A stretch of 64,000 nt of DNA, from the NCBI GenBank assembly GCA_963693305.1, contig OY855906.1, positions 24,119,289 to 24,183,288 on the forward strand, read 5' to 3'. The DNA comes from Meandrina meandrites (lineage: Eukaryota > Cnidaria > Anthozoa > Scleractinia > Meandrinidae). Within the stretch, counting starts at the first letter, position 1; every line of letters begins with the position of its first letter. Made by a program: the position numbers and the translations under genes. Below, in pieces: positions 12,501 through 25,093 of the stretch. Below the pieces are notes generated by a model. That model was not told where the DNA came from. It did no database searches and saw nothing but the letters and a program-made list of their open reading frames with translations.

Positions 12501-13984
12501 ATAGTGTCTTAAATATCAATATTTATCTTTTATCACTGAACAAAACGCTACGCAGTTATTAGCGGAGCTCCAGCGGCACGAAGGGCCGCAGAGCGGAGCT
12601 CTATATATGGGAGAATTATGCATGCATAGAAAAAAGGAGTGTCATGATCCATTTTTCATGGTCATTATGGCAGCAGTATGGTTCGCGGGCACATGCGCCC
12701 ACAACAACGACGCGACGTCGCGCAACATGGCGGGCCACAGTCCAAAAATAAGTCGATATTTGGTCGACCTAGGGTTATGACAGGATTTTGTCAGCAGAAT
12801 TTCTGCGGTTGGAGTTGACGATTTATTTCGGCTATGGAAACATTCTTGAGTAGTTGTGTACGCCAGGCGCATTTTAAATAGTTATAATAATAACAGTATT
12901 CCAACAAGAGCCTTTCGAAAAAAAAATGCAAAAAATGTAGATATGGAGCCGCTTTTATGCTTGGCTAAAAAGGCCCTTTGGGCTGTCTCTTGTCATTTTT
13001 TGAAGTTTTTTTTATAAATCGATCGCTTTTCGCGTAACCCAAATACATTATTCCTTTTTAGAACTTCATCCATCCACTAAAAAATAAAATTAAAACTGCT
13101 TTTGTCGCTCACTAAAGGTTGCGTGATATTCACAACACGATATTGGAAAGACCCTGCCCAATCTTCGGGTTCAGTTGCAGATAGACATTTCTGCTTTTCA
13201 AATCTATGAGAACTTATCGAATTATTTCTCTCTTTCGAGTATACATTGTGTTAGTCGTTTCTAATTAACCTGGTGTATTTTGTTTTTGTTCTACGCGGTT
13301 TATCGTTGTGTTTTAATATAGTCTCTCGCCTCCTTCTGTTCTTGCTTACAAGTTGGCGTGTCGTCTTACAAAGCAGCGGTTTAAAAAGGAAGCATGCAAA
13401 GAATCCACAATCCAACTCACTCCAATATTTCTCAGTCTAATACTTCGTGTCACGAGACAAAAACTAGACATGCTATATTGCAATTGCTGACTTTTGATTG
13501 CTTTGCAGGGCATGGTATCTGAGCTCTTTTACCATGGATCACAAGCAGCAACAACAACAACAATTTTATTTGCATTTCCCATTCACCATGGATGATAGTG
13601 CATACAGTATTTTAAAAAATAAACAAAGAAAGAAAAAGATTATAAATAATAAGACAACGGAGTAAGTTTTCTTTTCTGGAAGGCTTCAAAAATAATGTAG
13701 CCTTATTTCTTTCATACAAAAGGATCTATATATATTATTAAAACGAAATAATATTTTATCAGAATTATTTAAGATATTAAAATTGGGATATTTTAAACTT
13801 ACCTCATCAAAGAACTTTTTTTCGTTCATTTTGATATAAATTACAGGAAAGGGAAATGAGTTTTTATATAGTCTTAGATGTTCAGGAATTTTTGGGATAC
13901 AATGTGTTTTCCCGACCTTAATTTTGCTACCAATTGTCCTCATTGCACATCTTTAATTAGTTGTATTTAACGAGAGCTGCTTCG
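9561..13984. other. Long gene-free region upstream of galaxin with local diverged repeats
   Basis: No supported gene. A module containing a 'CTGATACACAAGCC..AATATTCATT' core recurs in diverged form at about 10449-10509, 11330-11397 and 11876-11942, and a related AATATTCACTGGCAA copy lies near 10225. A short perfect hairpin (TTGACATGTTGAA / TTCAACATGTCAA) lies at 12418-12445. 12560-12870 is a CpG-rich block with 'GCGGAGCTC' direct copies. (CAA)n followed by TTTTATTTGCATTTCCC at 13550-13580 looks like a retroelement tail. Confidence 0.4.
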
Positions 13985-14300
13985 GAAGGAGACAAACTAA
14001 CTCCCGAGTTAGGATTTCGAGTTGGATTTCGAGTTAGGATTTCGAGTTGGATTTTCGAGTTAGGATTTTCGAGTCAGGATTTTTTTGGTAAAGCAAAACT
14101 CATTATAATTATTGAAAGCTAATCGTAAACAGGCTAACCGAAGTGAATAGTAGGCTAACCGAAGTGCATAGTAGGCTAAACGGAGTGTATAGTACGGAAA
14201 ATCCTCGAAAATCCTAACTCGAAAATCCACTCGAAAATCCAACTCGAAATCCTAACTCGAAAATCCAACTCGAAATCCTAACTCGGTAAATAGGTAACCT
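13985..14300. repeat. Inverted arrays of a GAGTTAGGATTTC-type unit around a 21-bp triplicate
   Basis: At 13998-14090 a 13-14 bp unit (GAGTTAGGATTTC / GAGTTGGATTTC) is repeated about six times. Its reverse complement is arrayed at 14205-14288. Flanking CTTCGGAAGG words are also present on both sides. The middle (about 14131-14193) holds three copies of a 21-bp unit of the form AGGCTAACCGAAGTGNATAGT. The whole can fold into a long hairpin and resembles a palindromic non-autonomous element. Confidence 0.6.
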
Positions 14301-14458
14301 CCTTCGGAAGGGAGAATAGAATTGTAATTTCCATTTAGATTTTATCATGTGAAATTAATGCATTTGTAAGCTATTCATAATATTTTTGTTTTGTTTGGGG
14401 TAAATAAGTTTTATTTTCTGTGCACTGTAGTCGACGGGTGGATTTATGTTTTTTTCTT

Positions 14459-14749
14459 CTACCAATTACATAACAAGTTCACTTTTAAATAGTAGCTGTG
14501 TACAGCCGTCACGGACAGCTGTACACAGTCTTTTAATGGGGTGCTCGAAAAGTTTACGGCACAAAGATATCTCCTACATGCAAGTATTGATCTTCTTACT
14601 TTTTCTACTATAAATGTTTGTTTCGAAATTGAGAGTTTGCCATTTGAATAAACGGCTGCGCCCAAGTAATCTGCAACATTGTCAATTTCCCTCCCATTTA
14701 GTAGGAAGAAATATTTTTCCTGTGATGATTTAAGGATCTGATTCTGCAA
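14459..14749 (-). pseudogene. LINE reverse transcriptase C-terminal fragment
   Basis: The minus-strand frame of 96 residues has LNGREIDNVADYLGAAV followed by NGKLSISKQT and VRRSILACRRYL. This is the pattern seen downstream of the catalytic domain in many non-LTR retrotransposon RTs (a 'YLG..' strand, then K..L..KA.R.I). No catalytic motif is left. The element type was not determined. It could also be a chance frame, though the motif order argues against that. Confidence 0.45.
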
Positions 14750-14972
14750 AATTAGAGTTTTTGTTTCTTAATTACCGGTATATTGTTAGAAGCCATTTCT
14801 CACAGTATTCGTTATTAAAGACCTGCAACACTTGTAGATACTTGTAGGCACTAAAGGAAGAGAATCCTTGGAGGAAAAGTTCTCGCTCTCAAAGCCAAAA
14901 CTATTCACAGTTCATGTAATATTCATTATCCCACGTGATGACTCAGTGGCATTATAAAAGACATGATAATTA

Positions 14973-15597
14973 ATGCAAAGTGTGTCATTTCGCGAAGACA
15001 TCATGGGAGCTGGTCGGACTAAACCCTGCGACAGCACGGCCGGTACAAACCACTTCCCGAGAATTTCTTACGGCCGTGCTGTCACTCGAACCTCAAGCGG
15101 CTCCAACATCTGCAAGCGCAGTTTCTCATATTTCTGGAAAGGCTTCAAGGGCTGTTTACTGCGTCCATTTAATTTTTCTGCTCCAGTCATTCCGGTGAAG
15201 ACTTCAGACGCGACTGTTGGTTCGAAGCACAATGCTGGGATTGCTACAGCTAGTTCTGCGAGGTTTGAAATTCATTTTATTTATCCTGCTTCGGGGGTTT
15301 ATGCTCTGTTTGCTTGTTACTTTCGCGTTTAGTTTTGGTGGGACTTTTTGTTTTCGCTTTATCCCGATATTTTGGGTACACGTGTTTGCATGTATTCGGT
15401 TCGTGTTTTTCCCTTGGGACCTCGGGCGGTTTTCACGTCGGTTTTTGTTTTGCATGTATTTGGTTGGTGTATTTTTTCCCTTGGGACCTCGGTCGGCTTT
15501 CATTTCATTTGGCGGGATCTTGTGTTTCTTTTAATTCGCAGTTGTGACATTTCTACATGTAAAATTTTTAGCAGTTTTATTCGGGTTGATGTGCCTT
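14973..15597. other. GC-richer stretch with short inverted and direct repeats
   Basis: ACAGCACGGCCG at about 15032 has its inverse CGGCCGTGCTGT at about 15071. A unit of about 65 bp beginning TTTGCATGTAT and containing CCCTTGGGACCTCGG is present twice (about 15386 and 15451). Open frames exist on both strands but show no family features, so none is called a gene. Confidence 0.4.
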
Positions 15598-16870
15598 TTT
15601 ATGGTAGGGTTTCTGTGTGACCCAGAGATATTTGTGTGAATCCCAACGAGAAGAGTTTGGGTTGCTGTGTGTGCCCAGGGATATCTGTGTGAATCCCAAC
15701 GAGAAGAGCTCGGATTGCTGTTTTTTCCCCCCGGGGAAATCTGTGTGAATCCCAACGAGAAGAGATCGGGTTGCTGTGTGCGCCCATAGATATCTGTGTG
15801 GATCCCAACGAGAAGAGATCGGGTTGCTGTGTGCGCCCAGGGAAATCTGTGTGAATCCCAAAGAAAAGAGATCGGGTTGCTGTGTGCGCCCAGGGATATC
15901 TGTGTGAATCCCAAAAAAAAAAAAAAAGAAAAAAAAAAAAAAAAAAAAAAAAAAGGGAGATTGGGTTGCTGTGTGCGCCCAGGGATATCTGTGTGAATCC
16001 CAACGAGAAGAGATTGGGTTGCTGTGTGCGCCCAGGGATATCTGTGTGAATCCCAAAGAAAAGAGATCGGGTTGCTGTGTGCGCCCAGGGATATCTGTGT
16101 GAATCCCAAAGAAAAGAGATCGGGTTGCTGTGTGTGCCCAGGGATATCTGTGTGAATCCCAAAAAAAAAAAAAAAAAAAAGAGAGATATTGGGTTGCTGT
16201 GTGCGCCCAGGGATATCTGTGTGAATCCCAAAAAAAAGAAAAAAAAAAGAGAGATTGGGTTGCTGTGTGCGCCCAGGGATATCTGTGTGAATCCCAAAAA
16301 AAAAAAAGAAAAAAAAAAAGAGAGAGATCGTGTTGCTGTGTGCGCCCAGGGATATCTGTGTGAATCCCAAAAAAAAAGAAAAAAAAAGAGAGATCGGGTT
16401 GCTGTGTGCGCCCAGGGATATCTGTGTGAATCCCAAAGAAAAGAGATCGGGTTGCTGTGTGCGCCTAGGGATATCTGTGTGAATCCCAAAGAAAAGAGAT
16501 CGGGTTGCTGTGTGCGCCCAGGGATATCTGTGTGAATCCCAAAAAAAAAAAAAAAAAAAAAAAAGAGAGATCGGGTTGCTGTCTGGGCCCAGGGATATCT
16601 GTGTGAATCCCCCCCAAAAAAGAGATCGGGTTGCTGTGTGCGCCCAGGGATATCTGTGTGAATCCCAAAGGAAAGAGATTGGGTTGCTGTGTGCGCCCAG
16701 GGATATCCGTATGAACCCCAAAGAGAAGAGCTCGGGTTTCTGTGTGCACCCAGGGATATCTGTGTGAATCCCAAGAAGAAGAGTTAGGGTTTCTAGTGAG
16801 CCCAGGGATATCTTTGTAACTCCTAAAGAGACGAGATCGGGTTTCTGTGTGAGCCCAGAGATATTTCAGC
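15598..16870. repeat. Minisatellite, 53-bp unit, about 20 copies, with embedded poly(A) expansions
   Basis: A 53-bp unit containing GTTGCTGTGTGCGCCCAGGG and TCTGTGTGAATCCCAA repeats through the region. Several units have their AAAGAAAAGAGA segment lengthened to runs of 15-30 A, for example near 15915, 16160 and 16541. Because 53 is not a multiple of three and no frame of the unit holds a stop on the minus strand, very long open frames appear in several frames. They rotate through the same peptide motifs and are not genes. Units at the right edge are more diverged. Confidence 0.95.
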
Positions 16871-19800
16871 GACCAACGAGAGAAGTAGATAACTTTCTCT
16901 GTTAACCCATTAAACTGAGGTGTCTAGGTTTACCCAACGGAAAGTCTATTTGTAAATGCAATGCGTTAAAAAAAAAATGGATATCTTTATGAGCTCAATG
17001 GAACTGTCGATCAGATGGGGTCTTTGTTAACACAATGATTTCTGCGAACGTGTATCTTTGTGAGTCCAACGACTGAAGTGAGCGGCCGGAGTATGTTGTG
17101 AGCTTGATAAATCGAGAAGTTAAATCATCCTCTTAGTTCACTGTCGAGGGGATGTTGTAATCAATGCATAGAGCCAGTTGTCAAACTGATCGAGATCAAC
17201 TTCATAGGTGCAATCTCAAATGTAATGAAAAAGGGTATTCGCTGTGAGGCCATTAATTTCTATAACGTATACTGTAGGACAACTCAAAATTATGATGCAT
17301 TTCCTGGCAGATAGTTTTCGGCCACTGAGTGCAGTTCCTGTATGCCGTGTTTGATCGGCTTGTAGAAGCGTGTAATGTCATTTAATTTCTGTATGGCGGA
17401 AGAGCCCCCAAGGGGGAGCTATACAACAAAGTATGTATGTATGTAACTGTACAAAGTTCAATTGCACTGTACTTGTAATAAATCATGTGTTTGTCAGTGT
17501 CGGAGAATCTTGAAAACTAGAGCGTATCGCAGTCTCCAGGGATATGTATGTTAGTTTTCTTTCATCAATCTGGGTCTTGAGAGATGACGCCGCAAGCGAT
17601 TGTCAATTATGGCATCCCTTGTTGCTTCGACTTGTCGGGCAGTGGCAGTCATCTTCTCTAGGCCTGGGTCGGGGTGTAGTCGTCGAAGTGCAATTTTCAG
17701 CCGTTGCTGATACCTGCTATGTATTTCGTTCTATTGTAACACCAAGCAAAAAGGCTGTAAATGTTGGAGGATACGTTTACGTTCTTTAAGATTCAGCAAA
17801 CGGCTGTAGAGAGGGAAATCTATTGCGTCTGTTCGGACGGAACCCCGACTCCAGGCCTAGAGGAGATGACAAATGTGAACAGTGTTTTGTCCAACCTTAA
17901 AAAGCTCTATGTGGCGATCGGCGACACCTAGTTTAGTGCCTTTTCGGGATTCTGGATGTGTTCGATTCATTGCAGGGGAGATTCGTAACCTTCTCGGAGC
18001 GTGAAACATTATCCTGCGAGTCTAACAGGATTGGGGAAGGTATTTCGGGCAACGTCTCTAGGATTATTCAATGAATATCCCGGATTATCCGCGCCCTCAA
18101 ATTAGGGGATACGTTAGCCCCTTCTCATTTCGAAGGAGATTTAGTACTGCATTCCGACTAGGGTGGTAAAACGTATGGTTAAGATGGCTGCGAATGAATC
18201 ACTCTGGGTAGTTTACCTCTCACAGGGAAACCGTCGTAGCTTCGCGTATGTTTTTACGCTCGGTTTCTCAGCTGTGGGATGTCGGGCTATCCCCATTCTC
18301 ACAGTTTTCTCAGGCTCTGGATAAATTGGCTGAAGTACGACGCTATGTTTATTTAATGTATCTTATGACCAACTGGATGAGTTCAGTAAGCGTTTAACGG
18401 GAGAGTCTCGGGTGTACGTTGGTTTTGAAGGTAATGGTCGGTTGTTGCTTTATCCGATACTCCTGTTTTGCTGAAAGAATTATTTGCTCATTTATTGCTT
18501 TATCGACCTGGCGGCTATTAGTTATCTTTGGGGTCTCGGTGTTGCTTGATCCTTATATCTTGTGACAGTCCTGGTGGAAGAACTTTGTACCGAGCTGGAT
18601 TTGGTCAAAACCAATACATCTGCGAGATAGTGCATTTAGCAGGTGTTCGGCGAAGACATCGCTTACATCGTGAGTCGAGTTTGGTTATGTGTGAGCTGAG
18701 CTACACTTTGTCGTGACGGAGTGTGTTCTAAAACCAATTTGGGCGAATGTTATACGTGGGTTTGATGTTCGACTAGCACTTTGAAGCTTTAATTTCGCAC
18801 GCCAAGTAAGCAAAATTTGCGCACGTACAGAAAAGATTAGCGTTCGCCATTTAATCGGTCGCTGGGTAACAAGATGTCCCCTTTCGCCCCTGCTGAGACA
18901 ATAAGATTTCTGGCGCTTCTTGGACTGGTCATATTCCTTGTAGCGTGGTTGTTATTCACTGACGTATCGTATCGCATCGCGTTTATTTCCAAGTGGACAA
19001 CCTGGCGATGTGTCACACTCGGCATGTAGGGGGTTCTCGTTCCAGGGACCTCACCTAAGTCACTCATCTCATTTTACCTCGTCAAAAAAACAAAAAACAA
19101 ACCAAAAAAAAAAAAAAAAAACGGTGCTTTGTCCATGCTCTACGTAGCGTCTGGAATGGTGACAAGGAATTGGTTTTCAAGTCACCCGGAAAAAAAAAAA
19201 AGGTAACAAAACAAACAATCATAATAATAAACATAACAAAACGTGCTGTCACCAATAGGTGGGCTTTTTGTTCAGGCAGAGTTCAATGATCTGATGGCTT
19301 TGGTTAGTATTGTTATGAGAGACAAACGGGTTAGGGCCCTGAAACGTTTTACTTCCTATATAAAGGTGGAGAAGACCTAGATCCGGCACACGACTACCAA
19401 CCTTTCAACCGTTGACGCTCCTGTAGATCTTACACGGATGGGGACTTGACGAGAAGCTTTACTCAGTCGAAAGCAGTCAAACCTATATTGTAACAAAATT
19501 CCTCGTTAGGACCTTCAGAGAACGAGCTTGCATCCCGGTTTATAAAACTTGTTGCTGCTTTAGGAACCGCGGTTGCAACACCAGGCAATGTGTACATGGT
19601 TAATTTCTTTATCTGTAATATTCGGGGGGAAAACAGAGGTGTATTTAGAATCATGCCTAGCGCTGGCACGACAAAAAAAAAAAACTCATGTAAGTGCGTA
19701 TGTGAGTAATTTTTTCGTGGTCTTGGGCCGCGGCTCGGACGACGTCGGGACTTCTACCCTATACTAGCTGCGTCACCGATTTAACGGTCAAGGATTATCT

Positions 19801-21790
19801 TTTTGTTCGTTAGGGAGGAACAACTACAGGTGAGAACCTGAATTGTTTGTATTCACGACACAATCGTCGCGCAGGTACAATGAACATCAATGGAATGAGC
19901 TTTGTTTCCGATGTTACAAGTTCACATTCCACGCAACGAATCCTCCTGAAGCAATTGCAACTCCATTTAGCAAAAACAAGTTAAGCCGTGCATGTTTGAC
20001 TTTCGCAAAACGAGCCAAAAAAACACTCGTGTGGTGACATATTTTCAAAAAAGCGTGTTAAGTTCATTGAAACAAAGAAACAATAGGCGCTGTGTTCATT
20101 GTTTAGTTTACCGCCTCATCATGAGCTAATGAGTATTGTCGTGCGTTCATAGCAACCAATCAAATCAGCTTGTTCGAAGCATCTTTGAATATTAACAAGC
20201 GTCATGAGAGACCTGTACACTTTTTTCCAGCTGTAAATAAATGTCCCGAGAACAATAGGCATTCTATGCTATTCATTATCTCAAGCTGAGCCGTTTCTCC
20301 TTACTGATTACATAATAGTAGAACTCATCCAAAATTATCGCAAAGTCCGAGATTGACCCCAAAGCGGATCTGGTGGAAATCCAGAATTTCTATAGCTACC
20401 ACAAAGAGAAGGCATATTATAATCACCACTGATGGATCGATATCGCTTCGTTAACTTATTTCCTCTTGCCGGTCCAGTTAAAGTAATAGAAGTTTACCTT
20501 TTTATTTGCGACCGGCTGAGGGTTCCCTTGCGCGGGGCTTATCTATTTTGCTTCGGGTAAGATTGTTGCCGCCCTAGCTGTTTAATTTAAACGCAGCTCG
20601 AGCCGGGCTTTCCTGTTAGCTCGTTTCTTCCTATCTTCGTTTCGCGCCTTATTACTCTTTATTGCCTGCGAAGTGCCTTCCGGAGTGTTTTTGTGATCTT
20701 TTTTGTGCTGGCGAGAACTCACACACCTGATATACCATCTCATGTGGACTTAAGGACGTCTTAAATGGCAGAACACTATTCGAAGCTGAACTAAGTATTT
20801 TGCCCGGGTGGAGCGATGGATGCGTTTGCGTATTTCTCTTTAGACTCTCGTGATCTCTAGCTACCCAAAAACAAAATAGATTAGCGGGATTCTATTAGAC
20901 TGTCAGCCGTTAATTGGGGCATTTCTCTGTTTGAAAATAGATATTGAGTTAGGACTGGGACATGAATATGATTAGGCATGGGAGAAAATAAATTAAGGAC
21001 TGGGGAATTGTAAGGATTGGGAGAAGGGATGTGTGAATATTTGATAAGGACTGGCAGTGATTGTTAGCATCAAACACTGGTGCTCCAAGGTGTGGCGAGA
21101 CAGGAGTCTCCCCACACCTTAATGCTAATGAGTCAGCAGGTGGGATAAGGAACTATTTATTTGTCTGTCCACTTCTTGTCGATTTGCTTCGTCCTTGAGT
21201 AAAAGTAAAAGTAAATGTCTTTCATAAGTTAAGATGGGGCCACTTCGACATATTAGCAAGAGGACAGTCAGATATCCATTGTAAGATAAAGAAGACTCTG
21301 CTAATTAGGGATTTGAAACCTGCCCTAAATGATAATGTGGGCAGCGAAAAACTTTATCTTTATTAGTTTGCATTTTGTAATATGCACATTTTAAGGGATA
21401 TTTACATATATATTTTTTTCATCATCTGTTTTTCGTCACGTTTCAATCTTATTGTTGTTCGAATTTAAATTTAGTTGTTACTTCCATTTCAACGGTCACT
21501 TCTGAATATGTACGTAGCATACGAAACGCCAATTAAAAAGGTATAATTTTTTCCAAGAATGCGTTTGTTCGTAATGTTTGATGTTTATCGTCGTAGTTTG
21601 CGTGTTATTTCTAGTTAATCTTAAGATACATGTTGTAAATCATGTTGAATTGCCCACAACGCCTTCTTTACCGATGAAAGTTAATTTTGTACTACAAGCA
21701 CGGTGAGCAATCATAGCAAAACGTTTTTTGCCATGCATTTCTCAGAATAAAATGGAGAATAGGGGTGCCGATTTGCCCTGTAAATGCAAT
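16871..21790. other. Gene-free region with retroelement-like tail and A-rich tracts
   Basis: No supported gene. 17400-17460 (CCCAAGGGGGAGC then GTATGTATGTATGTA and an AATAAA nearby) resembles a LINE 3' tail. 17800-18800 has more CpG than its surroundings but only short broken frames, possibly an old decayed coding element of unknown kind. A-rich tracts occur at 19085-19122 and 19189-19245. Confidence 0.35.
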
Positions 21791-21793
21791 TTT

Positions 21794-21837
21794 TAGGCGG
21801 GCCGAGACCACCTCAGGAGATAGTCTCGGCCCGCCTA
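21794..21837. repeat. Perfect 15-bp hairpin
   Basis: TAGGCGGGCCGAGAC (21794-21808) is followed after 14 nt by its exact reverse complement (21823-21837). It may be the remnant of a palindromic element. Confidence 0.8.
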
Positions 21838-22171
21838 GAAAGTGGCACACGTGCCAAAAAAAGAGATATTCTCGTCCCATAGCCTATGTTGCAAACGAAC
21901 TAAGCCCTGGAATAGTCCGGACTATACAGAGGTTTAGTTTGTCTGCAATGCAGGCTACGTCCCCAGAGCTTTTGGGCACTTGACTTACCACGACAGCGAA
22001 GGCTCTGGGATGGAAATGAACGCTTGTTCTTTTCGCGGGAAAGAAAATGGCGGCGAAAAATCGTGGTAAAATGTGGAGCAACGAAATCGACCTGTGATCA
22101 AAAGAAACTATCCCGCAGTTCGCGTTAGAAAATTGCAAAACCTCAAAGGAAACGAGAGAGGTATACATACT

Positions 22172-22324
22172 AGTTATGCAACACTTTCTCGTGTTTTACC
22201 ATGAAATATCCCACTAGTCACTTGTATTTTCTCGGTATACACACGAGGCGCGTGTGCACACCAGGAAAATACAAGTGACAAGTGGGATATTCCATGGTAA
22301 AACACGAGAAAGTGTTGCATAACT
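22172..22324. mobile_element. Palindromic MITE-like element
   Basis: AGTTATGCAACACTTTCTCG (22172 on) pairs with CGAGAAAGTGTTGCATAACT (ending 22324). Pairing continues inward over ATATCCCACT and TCACTTGTATTTTC, leaving a short centre near 22240. There is no coding capacity. Confidence 0.8.
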
Positions 22325-22454
22325 TTTTTCGTCGGGAATAAGATCGCAGCGCACGATGGGAAGGTTGAGTTTAATACCGTCGAATATACAACGGCTTTTC
22401 TGTATTCCGATTGGCTGTATTTTCTATGGCATGGTACGAAACACGTTACATACT

Positions 22455-22777
22455 AGTTATACAACGCTTTCGAGTGGTACACTATGGAATATCCCACGAA
22501 TCACTTGTATTTTCTCGGTATTCTCTATTTTCCAATTGCCTATAATACACCTTGTTTGCCCAAATTTTGCATTAACTATTGTTTTGGAAATATGCAGTCC
22601 TCCCAAGAGAATTCGAAAACAATAGTTTATGCAAAATTTGGGGGGCAAACAAGGTGTATTATGGGCAATTGGAAAATAGAGAATACACACGAGCCTTTAG
22701 GCGAGTGTGTATACGAAGAAAATACAAGTGACAAGTGGGATATTCCATAGTATACCACGAGAAAGTGTTGTGTAACT
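22455..22777. mobile_element. Second palindromic MITE with another palindrome nested inside
   Basis: The outer arms (from AGTTATACAACGC at 22455 to TGTAACT at 22777) belong to the family at 22172-22324. At the centre an unrelated palindrome of about 167 bp (22519-22685) is inserted. Its arms start TATTCTCTATTTTCCAATTG and include ACACCTTGTTTGCCC and AAACAATAGT. Inverted GTATTTTCTATGGCATG copies flank the area at about 22420, 22790 and 22915. Confidence 0.75.
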
Positions 22778-23428
22778 ATTTTATCCCATGCCATAGAAAA
22801 TACGCGGACTAAATTTCGTGGAGAATACGATGGGATGGCAGCGTACGATGGGAAGGTTGGGTTGAATATCGTCGAATATACATGGCTTTCCTGTATTCTG
22901 ATTGGCTGTATTTTCTATGGCATGGTATAAAGGTAAGTAACACACTGATTCTACTAAATTCATTCGACAAGAGGTACATTTTAAAAGATGGCGCGGTTTC
23001 TCAATTGTGCCAAAGGAAAGTTAAAATCGTAATACTTTTCTCGTTCTCTCCTTGAGCACAGCTCATCAAGAAAGGACGCCTCGGCCATTTCAAACCATAC
23101 AAAAGAACTCGGATGCATCCATGTCTCTCTCGAGCGTCGAGGGTTTAGCTCAAAATAGCGAAGCGCGCGAGGTCTAAAAATAGAATGCAAATGATTATAC
23201 CCCACCCCCACCCCCCAAGGCTCAGACAACATCAGCGTGTTCTGAGATAAATAGAGGGAATTTAGGTGAAGTTTTCGTTTCAAAAACATGTTTTAGGAAC
23301 ACCAGCTGTTTTAGAAAGTGTTTTAGGAAAATCGTCCGCCATTCCGGTTTGTTTGTCTGAGTCTTGTCTGAGTCATGACGTCAATAGCGCGCTTCGCTAT
23401 TGCTTGTAGCAGACCGTATTGTCGCCGC

Positions 23429-25093
23429 TTAAGGTGGCCCGCGGTTATTTTTTGGGAACGGAGGTGCTCTTTTCTAAATCGAGGTTTGGGCATGTAAACC
23501 TCAACCGATTTTTCTGATTTTTGGCAGTCGAAATAACAAATGTTCAAATTTTATAAGGCTTTAAATTATAGGGCAAACAAGGCAACCGATCACGAGATAT
23601 TAGCGCTTTTATGAAAAAACGCGAATATTTTCCAAACGCGACGATAGATTTTTTTCTAATTAATGTCAACAAGTTCAAATTGTCCAAGTTTTAATGTGAG
23701 CAAGTTTCAACGAAATCGGCTGGGTAGAAATTGCTGCACAGTTGACTGTTGAATATTTGCTTCAAAATATTATGCTTGTGTATAATTGGGAGCTGTTACA
23801 ACAACGTTTGAGCAATGCTCAGATCCAATGGATTTTTTGAAAGCTTAATGCCAGCTAAAATGTTGCTGAAAAGTATGGAAAGATCGGAAACTCCTAGAAA
23901 AAGTTGTAAACGGATGAAGAGGAAGAGGTTTACGATGCGTAAATTGTGAATTTTAAAATATTCATTTTTTTCGAATTAAAAAAAAATCTACCGATTTTTT
24001 TTCTTTTATTTTTAAGTATGAGAAAATACAGCATATATGCAAACGGCTTTATCTAGTTCCGTGTGACTAATCTCGATAAAACGCGTCGAATTTTGCTCGC
24101 CAAGATGGCTAGTTCGCGTCTTCCATTTTGAAGCGCTTTGGAAACCCTCGCGTAACAGTAAATTATTCAAACTTGCGGCATTCTCAAGATTATTTAGCAC
24201 CTGGAATTGAACATACCACGCCACATGCCACATTCATTGGTAAATAAAATGCATGAATACAAAGCTCAGCCGCAATTTTACCCGTGGCATGTTTATTTCC
24301 AAGTGCTAAATAATCTTGAGAATGCGGCAAGTTTGAATAATTTACTGTAACAAGAGCATTTTCAAAGCGCTCCAAAATGGAAGACGAGAAGTAGCTATCT
24401 TGGCGAGCCACATTCGACGAGTTTCATTGAGACTAGACACACGGAACTAGATAAAGCCGTTTGCACATATGTTGTATTTTCTCATACTTGAAAATAAAAG
24501 AAAAAAAATCGGTAGATTTTTTTTAATTCTAAAAAAAATGAATATTTTAAAATTCACAATTTACGCGCCGTAAACCTCTTCTGCTTCATTTGTCTACAAC
24601 TTTTGCTGGGAGTTTCCGATCTTTCCATACTTTTCAGCAACGTTATAGCTGGTATTAAGCTTTCAAATAATCCATGGGATCTTACCATTACTTAAGCGTT
24701 GTTGTAACTGCTCCCAATTAAACACAAGCATAATATTTTGAAGCAAAAATTCAACAGTCAACTGTGCAGCAATTTCTACCCAGCCGATTTCGTTGAAACT
24801 TGCTCACATTAAAACTTGGATAATTTGAACTTGTTGACATTAATTAGAAAAAATATCTATCGTCCCGTTTGGAAAATATTCGCGTCTTTTTCATAAATTG
24901 TTTTTTTTTTAAAAAAACGTTAATATCTCGTGTTCGTTTATTTTGTTCGCCCTAAAGTTCAAAGCTTTATAAAATTTAAACATTTGTTATTTCGATTGCC
25001 AAAAATCAGAGAAATCGGTTAAAGTTTACATGCCGAAAACTCGATTTAGAAAAGAGCACCTCCGTTCCCAGAAATAGCCGCGGGCCACCTTAA
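23429..25093. mobile_element. 1.67-kb fold-back element flanked by TTAA
   Basis: The arms of nearly 800 bp are inverted copies of each other. The left arm starts TTAAGGTGGCCCGCGG (23429) and the right arm ends CCGCGGGCCACCTTAA (25093). Shared landmarks include GAACGGAGGTGCTCTTTTCT, AAATCGG.AGATTTTTTT, the GCTTTATCTAGTTCCGTGTG block and GCGGCATTCTCAAGATTATT. Only about 70 bp near 24220-24290 is unpaired. TTAA at both edges is the target preference of piggyBac elements. There is no transposase frame, so it would be non-autonomous. Arms differ by scattered changes, so it is not very recent. Confidence 0.85.

Noticed and set aside
12642..12872. 76-codon minus-strand frame in a CpG-rich block
   Set aside because: No recognisable family. 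The CpG-rich composition alone makes stops rare.
15531..16774. Open frames of up to 396 codons on the minus strand and shorter ones on the plus strand
   Set aside because: They run through a 53-bp minisatellite and poly(A) tracts. The peptide repeats only because the unit has no stops, and the frame rotates through the unit.
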